A stretch of DNA of 7,480 nt from an uncultured Eubacteriales bacterium (lineage in GTDB: Bacteria > Bacillota > Clostridia > Lachnospirales > Lachnospiraceae): contig OMSZ01000110.1 in assembly GCA_900313855.1 (NCBI GenBank), forward strand, positions 1-7,480, written 5' to 3'. The translations under genes and the position numbers were made by a program. The notes under the pieces are model-generated. The model was given only the letters and a program-made list of their open reading frames with translations, did no database searches and had not been told where the DNA came from. This document shows positions 6,235 through 7,480 of this stretch, piece by piece (positions within the stretch are counted from its first letter, which is position 1; every line of letters begins with the position of its first letter).

Positions 6235-7480
6235 TTACTGTGGTCTATCACCAAATCCGCCTGACGGGAATGAAGGTCTTCCGCTTCCATCACTGCCACC
6301 GGGCATATTCTGCATATCGGACATATCCGGCATTTTCGACATATCCGGAATTCCCATTCCGCCCATTGCGTCTTTTCCGGAACTCTTTTCAGAACTGCCT
6401 TCTGTTATTTCATAGTAAACGGTATCTCCATCGGAAAGTCCTTCTTTAACCTCAACGCTGTTTTCATCCGACATTCCGAGCGTCACCTCAGTTTTCCCTG
6501 TAAGCTCGCCTGAAGCTTCATCATAGCCTGTATAAACATAACTGCTTCTGCCCTCATCTTCTACTGCCACAAGAGGTATGGTAAGTACATTTTCAGCCTG
6601 CTTTATTATAACAGCAACCGATGCATTCATTCCCGACAGCATTTCCTCTGTCTTGTCAAATGTTATCTCAACCGGATACTGCGTACTGCCGTTACTGCCG
6701 CTTGCACTCTGACTGACATTTGTAATTGTTCCTTCAAAGGTTTTATTCTCTATGGCATCTAATGTTATCTCCGCAGCCAGACCTTCCTGCATTGAAAGAA
6801 TGTCAAGCTCATCTACATTCATTGTTACAACCATCTTATCGCCGTTTGCTATCGTAAATGCGCACTCCGTACTAATGCCCGAATTATCAACTGTACTTAC
6901 ACTTGATGAGATGCTTCCGGATATGGTGACACCTCCCGATCCGCCGCTATTTGAGAACGAAACACTTCCCATACCACTAGCAGACTTACCATTCCCTGCA
7001 GAGCTGCTCTTTGAAGATGTTCCCTGAGTACTGATATCACCGGGGATTTCGCCATCACCGGCATCATTACTGTTTTTATTATCCGAAGAAGAGCCGTTTG
7101 TTTTAGAAGTCTCCGCTGCATTTTCCACCACATTTTCCACCGCTGCCTGATTACCGGTATCAGCCTTACCATTCTCTGTCTGTGTCACACCCGTCTGGCT
7201 ACCTGTATTTTGTCCATTTTCTGTCTGCCCGTTTCCATTTTGAACACTGTTCCCGCCATCCGGCAAAGCAGGTATATCCTCTGTCACTTCCACCTTTACT
7301 GCTGGACCGGGGCTTTCTGTTCCCTTAAGTCTCACATACCAGGTGCCCTTTGAAACCTCGGTGTATTCGTTATTACAGCCCACCCATGTATCTGCAGTCT
7401 CACTATCGGCATACTCCATATCCGTTGTCGTACCGACTATCTTTCCTGCTTCAACCTTAAGATTTTTAAGAACATCAGGA
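6235..7480 (-). CDS. Periplasmic-adaptor-like (HlyD/MacA/YknX) exporter subunit with surface-protein module, 5'-truncated
   Basis: The frame is open to the right edge; 414 C-terminal residues are visible and the true start is outside. The in-frame ATG at 7419 has no ribosome site and lies inside a domain, so it is not the start. From the edge: a beta-rich module (7480 to about 7285) with GTTTDMEYADSE, TWVGC and GTWYVRLKG, resembling repeat modules of Firmicutes surface proteins; then a low-complexity linker of about 135 residues rich in Gly, Ser, Asn, Gln and Thr (about 7284-6880). Next comes the adaptor beta-barrel (about 6870-6700; CAFTIANGDKMVVTMNVDELD, then AAEITLDAIENKTFEGTI), the membrane-proximal domain (about 6690-6400; SVAVIIKQAENVLTIPLVAV) and a Met/Pro/Gly-rich tail (6399-6238). 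The helical hairpin usual in adaptors is not visible here. It is followed by its ATPase and permease, the YknX-Y-Z order, and probably links the permease to the cell-wall space. Confidence 0.85.
   Translation of the reverse strand, partial: PDVLKNLKVEAGKIVGTTTDMEYADSETADTWVGCNNEYTEVSKGTWYVRLKGTESPGPAVKVEVTEDIPALPDGGNSVQNGNGQTENGQNTGSQTGVTQTENGKADTGNQAAVENVVENAAETSKTNGSSSDNKNSNDAGDGEIPGDISTQGTSSKSSSAGNGKSASGMGSVSFSNSGGSGGVTISGSISSSVSTVDNSGISTECAFTIANGDKMVVTMNVDELDILSMQEGLAAEITLDAIENKTFEGTITNVSQSASGSNGSTQYPVEITFDKTEEMLSGMNASVAVIIKQAENVLTIPLVAVEDEGRSSYVYTGYDEASGELTGKTEVTLGMSDENSVEVKEGLSDGDTVYYEITEGSSEKSSGKDAMGGMGIPDMSKMPDMSDMQNMPGGSDGSGRPSFPSGGFGDRPQ
6313..6348 (-). repeat. 18-bp tandem repeat coding PDMSKM/PDMSDM in the adaptor tail
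   Basis: Two in-frame 18-bp units encode PDMSKM and PDMSDM, followed by QNMPGG; GACATATCCGG recurs on the plus strand at 6320-6330 and 6338-6348. The repeat makes a Met-rich C-terminal tail. Met- and Gly-rich tails are common in clostridial MacA-like adaptors; metal binding is possible but unproven. Confidence 0.6.

Noticed and set aside
7417..7419. ATG at 7419 as the true start of the adaptor
   Set aside because: The same frame stays open for 20 more codons to the window edge with domain-like sequence. No ribosome site precedes the ATG and there is no signal or anchor segment after it.

Overview
The window looks like chromosomal DNA from an AT-rich Gram-positive anaerobe of the Clostridia, most likely Lachnospiraceae (Butyrivibrio/Roseburia-like). 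This is inferred from base composition, strong AGGAGG-type ribosome sites, a YknXYZ/MacAB-type exporter carrying a Gram-positive surface-protein module, and large c-di-GMP proteins typical of that family. No rRNA, tRNA, IS element or CRISPR array was seen. All intact genes lie on the minus strand, so transcription runs from high to low coordinates.

Right part (7480 to 4311): the end of an ABC export operon in the order periplasmic-adaptor-like protein (N-terminus outside the window), ATPase, FtsX/MacB-type permease. The adaptor is unusual. A surface-protein-like beta module and a Ser/Gly/Asn/Gln-rich linker of about 135 residues precede its beta-barrel domain, and it ends in a Met/Pro/Gly-rich tail. 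The ATPase start is best placed at the ATG at 6154, because the upstream GTG lies inside the Shine-Dalgarno sequence.

Middle part (4310 to 478): a two-gene cyclic-di-GMP module behind a very good sigma-A promoter (TTGACA-17-TATAGT). The first gene encodes a membrane diguanylate cyclase with about 7 TM helices, two tandem duplicated PAS-like modules and an intact GGDEF domain. The second encodes a soluble phosphodiesterase with a GAF-like N-terminus, a degenerate GGDEF domain (GGDNF) and an EAL domain with all recognised catalytic residues. The pair makes and breaks the same messenger. The second gene may also have its own extended -10 promoter.

Left part (477 to 1): a 316-bp AT-rich gap, then the first 53 codons of a secreted protein with a textbook signal peptide. 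The gap holds two notable things. One is a plus-strand relic of a response-regulator receiver domain (the phospho-Asp loop and the following helix) with no gene around it. The other is a tandem pair of 20-bp direct repeats just upstream of the secreted gene's promoter region, resembling a binding site for a dimeric regulator. Together they suggest a two-component regulatory locus broken by rearrangement, leaving its target operator in place.
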